Of a stretch of DNA of 64,000 nucleotides, positions 1 through 8,279 are shown piece after piece; within the stretch, counting starts at the first letter, position 1; each line of letters starts with the position of its first letter. The stretch spans positions 467,501 to 531,500 of the forward strand of contig JACKMZ010000001.1 of assembly GCA_024235135.1 (NCBI GenBank), in the 5' to 3' direction. Source of the DNA: Gammaproteobacteria bacterium. Lineage in GTDB: Bacteria > Pseudomonadota > Gammaproteobacteria > Competibacterales > Competibacteraceae. The notes under the pieces were generated by a model. That model did not search any database and was not told the origin of the DNA. It worked only from the letters and a program-made list of their open reading frames with translations. The position numbers were made by a program, and so were the translations under genes.

Positions 1-1952
1 TATTCGATGGCTTGTGAACTTTCATCGAGAATTGTCATGACTTCATCGATGCTAAGTACCTCCCCCATCACCACGGAAGACACCATAACGCGCGCGGAGG
101 CTGAACCAATGGCTCCAGCCAGCAAGCGTTCCGTGTAATGAATCAAGCGAGAGTCGGCTTGCAGGGGATGGTCCCCCTGATTGTGGGCATATTCGGCAAA
201 GGCCTTGTCAGCCTGTCGCGGCCCAATGAATCGAGCCAATAAATTTCGTAGCTCCTGAGCCTCGACGACACCCCTCCACAGCAATGAGTCACCATCATGC
301 CGATCACGTTCGAAGACATCGACGAACTGACTGGCTTGAACTTGTTCGATGGCGTCTTGGTGGCCGAGCACGGACCCCAGCACGATGCCGCTGATATTGA
401 CCAGCATGCTCCAGAACACGGCATGGGTATAAGGGTCCATTCCCTCGATACCGAGCAATTGATAGGGTCTCAACAGACCGATGCCGAACAGGCCTTCATC
501 AAGGAAGGTGGAACTTAACCAACCGGAGCGAGCGAACGCCGGCAACAACAAGGTGTAACCCCAGACCAGAAAGCCGCTTCCCAGACCCAATAGCGCGCCC
601 AGGCGATTGGCCCGTTTCCAGTAGATACCGAAAAGAATCATGGGGGCGAACTGGGCCGCTGCGGTAAACGACACCAGACCCATGGCGACCAGCGCATAGG
701 ATTCGCCAATAAAACGAAAATACAGATACCCCAGCAGAATCATCAGTGCGATGCTGCTCCGGCGAATGGTCAGCAATAAACCGCTCAGGTCCGAGTGTTT
801 GTTGAGATGGAAGGATTTAACACGGAGCAATACCGGCATCACCAAGTCGTTACAGACCATGGTGGAGAGCGCCACTGTTTCGACGATGATCATACTGGTC
901 GCGGCCGACAGCCCGCCAATAAATACTAACAGGGCCAGAGCCTGTTGTTTCTCAGCCATGGGCAAGGCCAGCACGAAAGTATCTGCATCCACGTTGGTGT
1001 TTTTGAAAACCAACAGCCCGGCGAAGGCAATCGGTAGCACGAATAGATTGATGATCAGCAGATACAACGGAAACAGCCAGGTTGCCTTGAGGATGTGGCT
1101 TTCATTCACATTCTCTACAACGAGGACCTGAAACTGTCGAGGCAGAAATATGAAGGCCGTCATGCACAGAAAGGTCAACGCCATCCAATCCAGATAACCT
1201 CCCCCCGGTATGGCTTCAAACCGCATCAACTGAGCTAATTCCGGATGCTGCACAGCTCGACCGAAAACGTCACCAAAGCCATCGAACAACACGAAGGTGA
1301 CGTAAAAACCCACCAACAAAAACGTCAGTAGTTTGACGAGGGACTCAAATGCGACGGCCGCGACCAGACCTTCATGGCGTTCTGTGTTATCGATATGTCG
1401 CGTACCGAACAGGATGGCGAAAGCAATCAGCACCAAAGCGACATAAAAACTGGTGTCGCTCCATACCGGCTCGGTTGCCGAAGAAGCAGGCATGACGACC
1501 GCCGGGTATTGCAGCAAGACGTCCAGACTGGTGGCGATAGCTTTCAACTGAATGGAAATGTAAGGCATGATGCCCACGACGGCGATCACGGTGACTAGAC
1601 CTGCCAACAGACCGCTCTTGCCGTAGCGGGAGGCTGCGAAGTCGGCTATCGAGGTAATGCGGTGCACTTTGGTTATGCGCACAATTCGTCGCAGTACGAA
1701 CCAAAACAATACTGCGACCAACGTGGGGCCTAGATAAACGGGAAGAAAACCAATCCCGCTGGAGACGGCGCGGCCCGCGCTGCCATAAAAGGTCCAGGCG
1801 GTGCAATAGACTGCAATGGACAGGGTATAGATATAGGGGTTGGCGATGATGGATCGGCCCTGATCGGCTCGCTTATCACCGAAATAGGCGACCCCAAAGA
1901 GAATCCCCATGTAGGTGAGCGCGGCGCAGACGATAATCCAATCTTTCAACAT
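1..1952 (-). CDS. SSF-STAC sensor histidine kinase, CbrA-like (5' part; runs off left edge)
   Basis: About 650 residues are visible and the frame is still open at base 1. The N-terminal ~500 residues form a sodium:solute symporter (SSF/PutP-like) domain of many membrane helices. It starts with a periplasm-facing helix (ALTYMGILFGVAYFGDKRA) and carries the YCTAWTFYGSAG segment typical of SSF domains in sensor kinases. From about residue 545 to the edge lies a STAC linker (LLARFIGPRQAD, then LAGAIGSASARVMVSSV), which in known proteins joins SSF to PAS, histidine kinase and often receiver domains. Those should lie outside the window. Family knowledge: CbrA-type proteins couple solute sensing or transport to carbon/nitrogen regulation. 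The ATG at 1952 lies 1 bp past the stop of the small membrane gene upstream, so translation is probably coupled. The kinase half is inferred, not seen; a plain symporter is unlikely given the STAC linker. Confidence 0.85.
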   Translation of the reverse strand, partial: MLKDWIIVCAALTYMGILFGVAYFGDKRADQGRSIIANPYIYTLSIAVYCTAWTFYGSAGRAVSSGIGFLPVYLGPTLVAVLFWFVLRRIVRITKVHRITSIADFAASRYGKSGLLAGLVTVIAVVGIMPYISIQLKAIATSLDVLLQYPAVVMPASSATEPVWSDTSFYVALVLIAFAILFGTRHIDNTERHEGLVAAVAFESLVKLLTFLLVGFYVTFVLFDGFGDVFGRAVQHPELAQLMRFEAIPGGGYLDWMALTFLCMTAFIFLPRQFQVLVVENVNESHILKATWLFPLYLLIINLFVLPIAFAGLLVFKNTNVDADTFVLALPMAEKQQALALLVFIGGLSAATSMIIVETVALSTMVCNDLVMPVLLRVKSFHLNKHSDLSGLLLTIRRSSIALMILLGYLYFRFIGESYALVAMGLVSFTAAAQFAPMILFGIYWKRANRLGALLGLGSGFLVWGYTLLLPAFARSGWLSSTFLDEGLFGIGLLRPYQLLGIEGMDPYTHAVFWSMLVNISGIVLGSVLGHQDAIEQVQASQFVDVFERDRHDGDSLLWRGVVEAQELRNLLARFIGPRQADKAFAEYAHNQGDHPLQADSRLIHYTERLLAGAIGSASARVMVSSVVMGEVLSIDEVMTILDESSQAIE

Positions 1953-1953
1953 T

Positions 1954-2172
1954 TCAGGAGTCGGTTCTATCGTCAGAATGTCGCGCGGCGCGTTCCGAAA
2001 TTAGGGCCATAAACACAATAATGGCTGACCAAATTAGGAAAATATAAAGATATAACAAAGGGATGCCTAGTATTAACACCAAATGGTTGACGCTAGATAA
2101 GAGTGGGTAATTCAAAGCCAGCAGACTGGCAATGAACAAAATGATCGTATACTCACTGACGCGTTGTTTCAT
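1954..2172 (-). CDS. small two-helix membrane protein, CbrX-like
   Basis: A 72-residue protein with two hydrophobic helices (about residues 9-27 and 30-58) and a charged cytoplasmic tail ending HSDDRTDS. Its stop codon is 1 bp from the ATG of the SSF sensor, which suggests translational coupling. Pseudomonas cbrA is likewise preceded by a small membrane ORF, cbrX, that is translationally coupled to it; position, size and topology match here. No catalytic motif is seen. It may also be compared with the small subunit-like proteins found beside SSF symporters. The role is not known; an assembly or partner function for the sensor is inference. Confidence 0.65.
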   Translation of the reverse strand: MKQRVSEYTIILFIASLLALNYPLLSSVNHLVLILGIPLLYLYIFLIWSAIIVFMALISERAARHSDDRTDS

Positions 2173-2208
2173 GATGCGGACAGCCTTTATCGGGAACTCC
2201 CCTAGTTT

Positions 2209-4332
2209 TTAGAATCGGGCCTGCGTCTTGCGGATAAGTACCATTTGCTCCGTGGCGGCCAAGGCCTGCCCGAGCGTGTGTATACCCCGCATTTCCAATA
2301 ACTCCACGAGTTTTACGAAAACTTGGGCGGTGGCAAGCGTATCCCCCATGGCGGTGTGACGGCCATGAACTTCGATACCCAAACGCTTGGCGATGGCGCC
2401 CAGGGTATGCTGACCGGTGTGATCGTGTAGAAAGCCGGATAACAATAAAGTATCCAACACGGGATTAGGGAATTGCACGCCACTGCTGGACTCCTTGAGT
2501 TTGAGCAATTTCATGTCGAATGCGGCGTTGTGTGCGACCAGCACCGTATCATCATTTCCCAGAAACGCTTTGAATCGCGGCAGGACTTCCTGGATGCGAG
2601 GCTGATGGGTTACGTCCTCTTCCCGAATGCCATGAAATTGTATGGAGCTTTGGGGAATGGCTCGCCCCGGATTGACCAACTGATTGAAAGTCTCTCCCGT
2701 CAGGATACGCCGGTTGACGATTCGTACGCCGGCGAGCTGAATGATTTCGTCGCCCTTGGAGGGTTCCAGGCCGGTGGTTTCCGTATCGAATACGACATAA
2801 TCCAGTGTGGCCAACGGTTGGTCCGCCAGCGCACCGAGTGCGGCGCTGTCCCGGCTCAATGAGAAGTCATAGAATTCAGGGCGTTCGGGCAGGATTTGAT
2901 CGGTTTGCCATTGCCGCTTGGACGAGGGTAGCGGCAGACGCAAGAGTGCATAACCTTGCCGCCGATGGGTTTGGCTCCAGAGTTCGCTGTTATGGCGACT
3001 TAGCACTTCGGCCACTGTGGCGGCCCCGACCAAATCCGGCACGGTGTGGGTTACGTACTCCTCGATAAATGCCGCGGATAGAGGCTGGCCGGTCCAGATA
3101 ATGTCCAGGTAGACACGCCGATTGCCGAGCAGGCATTCGATTTCGAATGGGTTAGCGCCGGTCTGATCCCGTAGTTCCCTGAGTAAGTCTTGCAACACCC
3201 GCATGATGGAATGACTGTCCACATGCAGCCACAGGGGCACACCCACATGATTTACGCCGGGACCGCCACATTGTTGCAGGTGGTGGTTGACGCTGCCGAC
3301 CATATCGACCGAGTACACATCGTTCATCGGCCATTGGGTAACGCCCAGAATGCGGAGTTCGCGTGACAGGCCTTGCAGCCGCTGACTCAAGGTTTCACTT
3401 TCGCTGAGAATGACCTGCTGAAATGCTTCTTTTTGGGCTGGCGCCATATTGGAGTAGTGAGAGATGTTTTCCGCCGCGGCCCGTAGGTTGGCCAAGGGTT
3501 GCCGCAAGTCCTGAGCGGCCGATTGCAATGGGGGGGCGCCTCTACCCACCTGTTCCAATTGGCTGGTCATATCACGAAACGTGATGACGAACGCCGATTG
3601 CAATGCCGAAGTGGCGGGCAACAGGCTCATACGGCAATGGAGGGTCGCCTTGTTATCGACCGTGGTACAGACGAATTCGACGTCCTTGTTGGATGGGGAA
3701 TTGGATGGGCGCTCACCGGCGCTCTGACGTTGATAGCGCAAAAATTCCAGGGTGTTTTCAATCGGTGGGCGTGCCCAGAGTTCATAGAGCGAACGCCCCA
3801 GTCCCAGGGCCTCACGATTGGGCAGGAGCTTCAGGGCTGCGGGATTGTAGAGGAGGATGCGCGCCGCGGCATCGCAAACCAGCACCCCTTCGGAAATTTC
3901 CCTAAGCACGATTTCCAACCGGGATTTTTGTTCTTCGACCTCGTTGCGCGCAACGGCGATGGCGGTCTCTACTTCGTTGAGTGATTCGCGCAAGGTTTCC
4001 CCCAACTCGGTCAGGGCCTCGGGCAGGGGGTCAAGTAGCGTGAAATGATCGACTTCCAGAACATGGCCGGGATTGCTGCGGGCCATGATCTGCGCACCTC
4101 GCACCAATGCCGCCAGTGGCAGGAAGCAGCTCCAATCGATCAAGGCCCAGACCAGGGCGATCGAAGTCATCAGAATGAGTCCTCCCAACAACAGAAACAG
4201 TATGGCCTGCAACTGTAGATGGCTATCGAGCATAAACGCTCCCAAGCGCCAGATGGCCAAGCCTATGAAACAGCCAAGCAAAACAAAGGGTATTAGAATC
4301 AGGAGCCAGAAGACTGTCCGACTACGCGGCAT
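2209..4332 (-). CDS. membrane-anchored PAS / pseudo-kinase / DEDDh 3'-5' exonuclease
   Basis: A 707-residue multidomain protein. Two membrane helices (about 8-30 and 42-64) are followed by a HAMP-like linker (to about 115), a coiled coil (115-145) and a PAS domain (about 140-258). Next comes a HisKA/HATPase-like region (about 268-468) and a C-terminal DnaQ/PolC-type exonuclease (510-700). The exonuclease is intact: ExoI DTE (D516, E518), ExoII HNAAFD (D606), ExoIII HTAMGD (H659, D664). In the H-box (AQDLRQPLANL, 273-283) the phospho-accepting His is replaced by Gln274, so kinase activity is unlikely. Related sensor-exonuclease fusions annotated as PolIII epsilon subunits occur near SSF sensors in other Gammaproteobacteria, but their substrate is not established. 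It lies between a CheY-like receiver and the CbrX/CbrA-like genes, all on one strand, so a shared signalling role is plausible. Confidence 0.85.
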   Translation of the reverse strand: MPRSRTVFWLLILIPFVLLGCFIGLAIWRLGAFMLDSHLQLQAILFLLLGGLILMTSIALVWALIDWSCFLPLAALVRGAQIMARSNPGHVLEVDHFTLLDPLPEALTELGETLRESLNEVETAIAVARNEVEEQKSRLEIVLREISEGVLVCDAAARILLYNPAALKLLPNREALGLGRSLYELWARPPIENTLEFLRYQRQSAGERPSNSPSNKDVEFVCTTVDNKATLHCRMSLLPATSALQSAFVITFRDMTSQLEQVGRGAPPLQSAAQDLRQPLANLRAAAENISHYSNMAPAQKEAFQQVILSESETLSQRLQGLSRELRILGVTQWPMNDVYSVDMVGSVNHHLQQCGGPGVNHVGVPLWLHVDSHSIMRVLQDLLRELRDQTGANPFEIECLLGNRRVYLDIIWTGQPLSAAFIEEYVTHTVPDLVGAATVAEVLSRHNSELWSQTHRRQGYALLRLPLPSSKRQWQTDQILPERPEFYDFSLSRDSAALGALADQPLATLDYVVFDTETTGLEPSKGDEIIQLAGVRIVNRRILTGETFNQLVNPGRAIPQSSIQFHGIREEDVTHQPRIQEVLPRFKAFLGNDDTVLVAHNAAFDMKLLKLKESSSGVQFPNPVLDTLLLSGFLHDHTGQHTLGAIAKRLGIEVHGRHTAMGDTLATAQVFVKLVELLEMRGIHTLGQALAATEQMVLIRKTQARF

Positions 4333-4383
4333 GACTGGGTGAAGGCATCGTCGCGCCTCTAAACCGTGCTTGGCAGGGCTGGA

Positions 4384-4764
4384 TTAGGAGGATAGGGTCG
4401 CCAACAATTCTTTGACTCGTTCCACGACTTCCTGAGTCGAAAAGGGTTTAGTAATGTAATCATCCGCTCCCAGGGCCAGTCCTTTTTCTCTCTCCACATC
4501 CCGACCCTTAGCGGTCAACATGATGATCCGGGTATTTTTCCAATCGGCGTTGCCGCGAATGGATTGACACACTTCATAGCCGTTCTTGCGAGGCATCATG
4601 ACATCCAGCAATACCAGATCGGGGCAGTCTGCTTGCATGCTGGCCAAGGCCGCTTCACCGTCGGATGCCGTGCGGACTTGGAAGCCAGCCTGTTTCATGA
4701 GAAATTCCAGAGACAGGACAATGTTAGGTTCGTCGTCCACGATTAATATCTTGTGAGGCATCAC
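4384..4764 (-). CDS. single-domain response regulator (CheY-like)
   Basis: A 126-residue stand-alone receiver with the full acidic pocket (D10, D11), phospho-acceptor D54 (LLDVMMP), T84 and K106 (DDYITKP). There is no output domain, so it should act by protein contact or as a phosphorelay intermediate. It is the first gene of a minus-strand run into the exonuclease (51 bp gap) and the SSF sensor. This makes it a candidate partner of that sensor or of the exonuclease pseudo-kinase module; that pairing is inferred from position only. Confidence 0.9.
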   Translation of the reverse strand: MMPHKILIVDDEPNIVLSLEFLMKQAGFQVRTASDGEAALASMQADCPDLVLLDVMMPRKNGYEVCQSIRGNADWKNTRIIMLTAKGRDVEREKGLALGADDYITKPFSTQEVVERVKELLATLSS

Positions 4765-4800
4765 GCAATTCCTCGGAGGGACTCAATGTTGCTTGGTAGG

Positions 4801-5076
4801 TTATTTTTTCTGCTTGTCGGATGTTCCAGTATTGGGTCCGGCTGATTCGTTGGCTTTGGAGAACGCTTCCCAGAATGCCTTTTGCCAAATATCCAGGGGC
4901 GTCTGCATCGGAAGCAGCGGTTTCATCAGACTAAGCGCATCGAAGCCAGCCACACCTTTTTGCATATTGTCGTGGATTGCATGGATGATGCTTTCCTGCA
5001 GTGGTTGTACGTTGGGTAGGCCGAGAAAATCGCGCAACTCTTGCGGCGTGGCTTCTACGCTGATGTTGACTTTCAT
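4801..5076 (-). CDS. DUF6489 family protein
   Basis: A 91-residue soluble protein opening MKVNISVEATPQELRDFLGL and ending in a lysine-rich tail (GTSDKQKK). The start and the FLGLPNVQPLQ segment resemble the small proteobacterial family annotated as DUF6489, as I recall it. No signal peptide or membrane helix is seen. It lies 36 bp upstream of the receiver gene on the same strand and could be co-transcribed with it. Function is unknown; the middle (QTPLDIWQKAFWEAFSKA) has the amphipathic look of phasin-like proteins, but this is only a resemblance. Confidence 0.65.
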   Translation of the reverse strand: MKVNISVEATPQELRDFLGLPNVQPLQESIIHAIHDNMQKGVAGFDALSLMKPLLPMQTPLDIWQKAFWEAFSKANESAGPNTGTSDKQKK

Positions 5077-5391
5077 GATGAGTCCCCAGAAAAAAGCGAT
5101 TCAGAGCGATTTCATGTTCGGATAAGCATAGCAAGGGAAGCACGGGTCTTCCGCTTGCCCATGGCCTGATTCAGATACCGAACATCCGGCTGCTTCCCAG
5201 GCGCTGTGCACAACTTGGGCGATGGATGGACCCCATGGAAAAGTCTAAGGCATTAAAGGGTTCGACGTGTCGCGGTGGCCGCTTGGGCGGATGCGCCGAC
5301 CCTGGCGTCCACCCAACTTCGTCGATGAATCCCTATTCAGAGCAGATAGCGGCCCTCACGCTAATAGTGAGCGATGTGCTGCGGACAGCCA
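5077..5391. other. intergenic, no gene seen
   Basis: This 315-bp gap lies downstream of the tail-hub-like gene and upstream of the DUF6489 gene. The short open frames here lack codon bias or recognisable products. A weak hairpin (CTCAC, 7-nt loop, GTGAG, near 5355-5372) just past the hub gene's stop has no T-tract. The promoter for the DUF6489/receiver run should lie here, but I see no convincing -35/-10 pair. Confidence 0.4.
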
Positions 5392-6348
5392 CTACAGCAG
5401 TTGATACAGGGAACCGGGCAAGGTGATGGTATTTACGGAGAAATCACCGACACAGTTATCGGTGTCGAACTGGCGCAGCAGGTTGAATTCCTGCCGGTAG
5501 CTGGTGCGGGTGAAACTATGCTTGACGGTATCCACGTAATACATGCCGCCGTAGCATTCATCCAAGGCATTGACTTCCACCGGTTTGCCTACATGCAGTA
5601 CATGCCCGTAGTGGCCGCCGTCCAACTCACCTTCCGCGCGGATAAAGCCAAATCCGGGCGGGGCCTGATCGTGACGGCGTACCGAGAAACGCGCGCAATT
5701 AGCCTGGGCGCCAATCACCTGAATGCTTTTCTGAGGTCTGGCGTCAAACCGCATCGGTCCGAAATACACCTGATCGTGCTCGAATAGCAATTCATAGCGG
5801 TTGACTTCGGCGCGTTGCCGAAGGAAATCATAATCGGTGGCGTTCTGCTCCAGCGCGCTGCATTGGGAACCTTGGGCGCTGGTGGGGTCGAGGTCCAGGC
5901 CATATTTGGTTAAAACCGTGGATACGATGAACTGATCACTGACCGATCGGTCGGGGCTCCAGATCTTGTGCTCTCGCCGTTTTTGTAGGCGGATGGATTC
6001 ATCCTGGCATTCCAGGTTGACGGCGAAGCGGTTGCCCGGTTCCGGCGTATCCCTGCTGATGCCGCAAATACGGCCACGCATGATGCGTTCGCGTTTCTGC
6101 CCGAAATCGGCTTCCACGACGATGGGATCGCCGATTGCGCAGGCTTCCTGTAATACGGACCAAGCTTCATCTTCGTCGAGCTGTGAATCCAGCTTGAAAC
6201 TGGCTTGGGTGGCGTGATTACGCCTTTTTGAAACATGAAACTGTTGTAGCAGAGAATAAAGACCGCTGTCCTCTTTTTCCTCCGTGCCAATTCGCACGAC
6301 GTACCTGACGGGACGCCGGTAAACACTGCCCAAAACATGAACTACCAT
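5392..6348 (-). CDS. orphan phage tail hub-like protein (GpD / VgrG N-terminal family)
   Basis: A 318-residue protein resembling the phage late control D / VgrG gp27-like hub: YSLLQQFHVSKRRNHATQAS near the N-terminus, VSTVLTKYGLDLD and QNATDYDFLRQRAEVNRYEL mid-protein, and a C-terminal YVDTVKHSFTRTSYRQEFNL. The order (first barrel, 'DYDFL(R)xR(A)E' helix, second barrel, 'V.H.....Y...F.L' strand) is that of tail hub and contractile-injection spike-hub proteins. There is no gp5-like OB spike or C-terminal effector, and no sheath, tube, baseplate or ATPase genes nearby, so it stands alone. It could be a remnant of a lost tail cluster or a hub working in trans with a tail or injection system elsewhere in the genome. 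The ATG at 6348 is the first in frame. Confidence 0.65.
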   Translation of the reverse strand: MVVHVLGSVYRRPVRYVVRIGTEEKEDSGLYSLLQQFHVSKRRNHATQASFKLDSQLDEDEAWSVLQEACAIGDPIVVEADFGQKRERIMRGRICGISRDTPEPGNRFAVNLECQDESIRLQKRREHKIWSPDRSVSDQFIVSTVLTKYGLDLDPTSAQGSQCSALEQNATDYDFLRQRAEVNRYELLFEHDQVYFGPMRFDARPQKSIQVIGAQANCARFSVRRHDQAPPGFGFIRAEGELDGGHYGHVLHVGKPVEVNALDECYGGMYYVDTVKHSFTRTSYRQEFNLLRQFDTDNCVGDFSVNTITLPGSLYQLL

Positions 6349-6810
6349 GGTAGTTTCCTCGAAGCTTGTCCAGACTGGTATCGCCAGTCAATCAGCTACA
6401 ACTCACGAAAACAGGATGGTGACCTGAATAGGTGAAATCCGAACGATCGCCAAATTTGCAAAACACAAAGATCAAGCCGAAACGCTGATACATTGAACGT
6501 CATGATTTTGTCATCCGAGACGCGGTAAAGCAGTGTTGTTTTTGGAAGATAAACTCCTTGGATGCCACGGAAGAATAATCTCAACCCTTAGTTTCATCAG
6601 GATTGTTGCAAAAAAAACACAATGAGGCTGATTATGTCACAATGCCTTCGATGAACATATGGAGTCGTGTTCGCATGAGTGAGTTCCCTTATCAAAAAAT
6701 AGGAGCCAAAGGGTCTTGCCGACGTAAATTTAAGACGTCCTTTTGTTACAGCATTAAGAAATTGGGCGCGGCATGTGGAGTAACGGCGTGGTGGCGAAAA
6801 GGAGATGAGC
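6349..6810. other. intergenic, AT-rich, no convincing gene
   Basis: This 462-bp gap is upstream of the tail-hub-like gene and downstream of the YihY-type gene (both minus strand). Its base composition is noticeably more AT-rich than its neighbours. Frames of 62 and 87 codons are present, but they lack a ribosome-binding site and a recognisable product. It may hold the hub gene's promoter; none is clear. Confidence 0.4.
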
Positions 6811-8169
6811 CTAACTTCGGAAAGTGCAGCTCGTCGCCTGTCGCTCCAGCGACTGGGGATGTATAAGATCCTTGAGTGTGCGATTGGCTAAAAGCTCAGC
6901 GAAAGCCGCGTCGATTTCGCCGATTATCGCTGTCACCTCGGGCAGTGCCTCGTGTATTTCGTGCAGGGTCTCTCGGTCACGTACCACGCTCAGTACATCG
7001 TGAATGCTGATAGTCTCGATGTCGCGGCTTGGCAAATAGGCGGGCGGCTCGTCGCGGGTCGCCACGATAAGCCGCCGTCCTTCGAGCATTCCCACCAACT
7101 CCTCGATCGCATTGAGATGATATTGCTGGTAACGGTTCTGGAGGGCGCCCAGGGTCAACGGCGGCTCGTTGTAATAATGCGCGTGAGCGATGCGGGCCAT
7201 GATCTCCAATAACAGCCGTTCGCGCTGGCGGTCGTCCACGAGGCGTTCGTTGCGCCTTGGGTCAAGGAGGCGGGGATTCTGCCAATACGCGGTTATCTGC
7301 GCGCCCACCAGAATAATCAGCCATCCCAATTGCAGCCAAATGATGAAAAGTACGGCGCCGGCAAAACCGGAATAGATCGCGGAATAATTGGAAGAACTGA
7401 CCACGAAATGCGCAAAAATTTTGCCGCTGGTGAACCACAGCAGGCTGGCGAAGGCACTTCCGACCATGGCGGCGCTCCATCGCACCCGAGTGTTGGGCAA
7501 AAATCCGTACAGAAAGGCGAAGGCCACCATGATCAACAGAAACGGAACCAAGCGATGGGCGCTCAGAATCAAGTCGCCAAGCGGTTCGACGGCGAGCAGA
7601 CGTTGGGTAAAGGCGTTATCCAGAGCGGTATTGGCCAATCCTACGGCGGAAAAGATCAACACCGGGCCGGTCAGAATCACGCTCAGGTAATCGCTGAACC
7701 GGCGGCCCAGGCTTCGATCGGTGGGTATATGCCACATCTCGTTGAAAGCCTGTTCCGTCTTGTGAATCAGGGAAATCACCGTGTAGAACAACATGGCGAT
7801 GCCCACCGAGCCCAAGACCCCGACCCGCAGATTGCCGACGAAATCCAAAAGGGTGCGCCCGACCTCCTGCCCTTGCAGGCCCAGTGGGCTGAGGAATTCC
7901 ATGAGCATGGGCTCCAACTGATTGTAGGCGCCGAAGGCTTTCAGAATCGAGAAGCTGACCGCCAGCAGGGGCGCCAGCGAGAGCAAACTGGTGTAAGCCA
8001 GACTGCTGGCTTTGAGAATGAGTTCGCCATCGGCGAATTTTCCGGCAACTCCGTACAGTACCCGCGCCAGCCGCACCAACGCCCGTTTCAAGGGTGGGCG
8101 TGAAGGCAGATCCTTGTCCCACAATTCTTGGTATAAACGCCTATGCCAGTCTAAAGGTTGCATTATCAT
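6811..8169 (-). CDS. YihY/BrkB family inner-membrane protein
   Basis: A 452-residue member of the YihY/virulence factor BrkB family, once mis-called ribonuclease BN. About six hydrophobic helices span residues 50-300, with the family segments ILKASSLAYTSLLSLAPLLA and LGWLIILVGAQITAYWQNPR. The C-terminal ~140 residues form a soluble extension resembling a winged-helix/Rrf2-like module (LTLGALQNRYQQYHLNAIEE), common in the longer proteobacterial versions. The biochemical role of the family is not settled. The divergent CoA-transferase begins 110 bp upstream. The start at 8169 gives the expected MQPLDWHRRLYQEL opening two codons later. Confidence 0.85.
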   Translation of the reverse strand: MIMQPLDWHRRLYQELWDKDLPSRPPLKRALVRLARVLYGVAGKFADGELILKASSLAYTSLLSLAPLLAVSFSILKAFGAYNQLEPMLMEFLSPLGLQGQEVGRTLLDFVGNLRVGVLGSVGIAMLFYTVISLIHKTEQAFNEMWHIPTDRSLGRRFSDYLSVILTGPVLIFSAVGLANTALDNAFTQRLLAVEPLGDLILSAHRLVPFLLIMVAFAFLYGFLPNTRVRWSAAMVGSAFASLLWFTSGKIFAHFVVSSSNYSAIYSGFAGAVLFIIWLQLGWLIILVGAQITAYWQNPRLLDPRRNERLVDDRQRERLLLEIMARIAHAHYYNEPPLTLGALQNRYQQYHLNAIEELVGMLEGRRLIVATRDEPPAYLPSRDIETISIHDVLSVVRDRETLHEIHEALPEVTAIIGEIDAAFAELLANRTLKDLIHPQSLERQATSCTFRS

Positions 8170-8279
8170 TAAGTTAGTGAATTAAGCATACGCGGCGTGA
8201 TAATCAGCGTGCCTAGCGTAATCAGCCCAAGCCCACGGCGAATCACCCCGTCCCATCTTCCAGTCACAGGATAACCCCC

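Noticed and set aside
5392..6348. A type VI secretion or contractile injection cluster
   Set aside because: Only the hub-like gene is present; no sheath, Hcp, ClpV, baseplate or membrane-complex genes occur in the window.
6603..6866. An 87-codon plus-strand frame in the AT-rich gap
   Set aside because: It overlaps the end of the YihY gene on the other strand, lacks a ribosome-binding site and shows no family.
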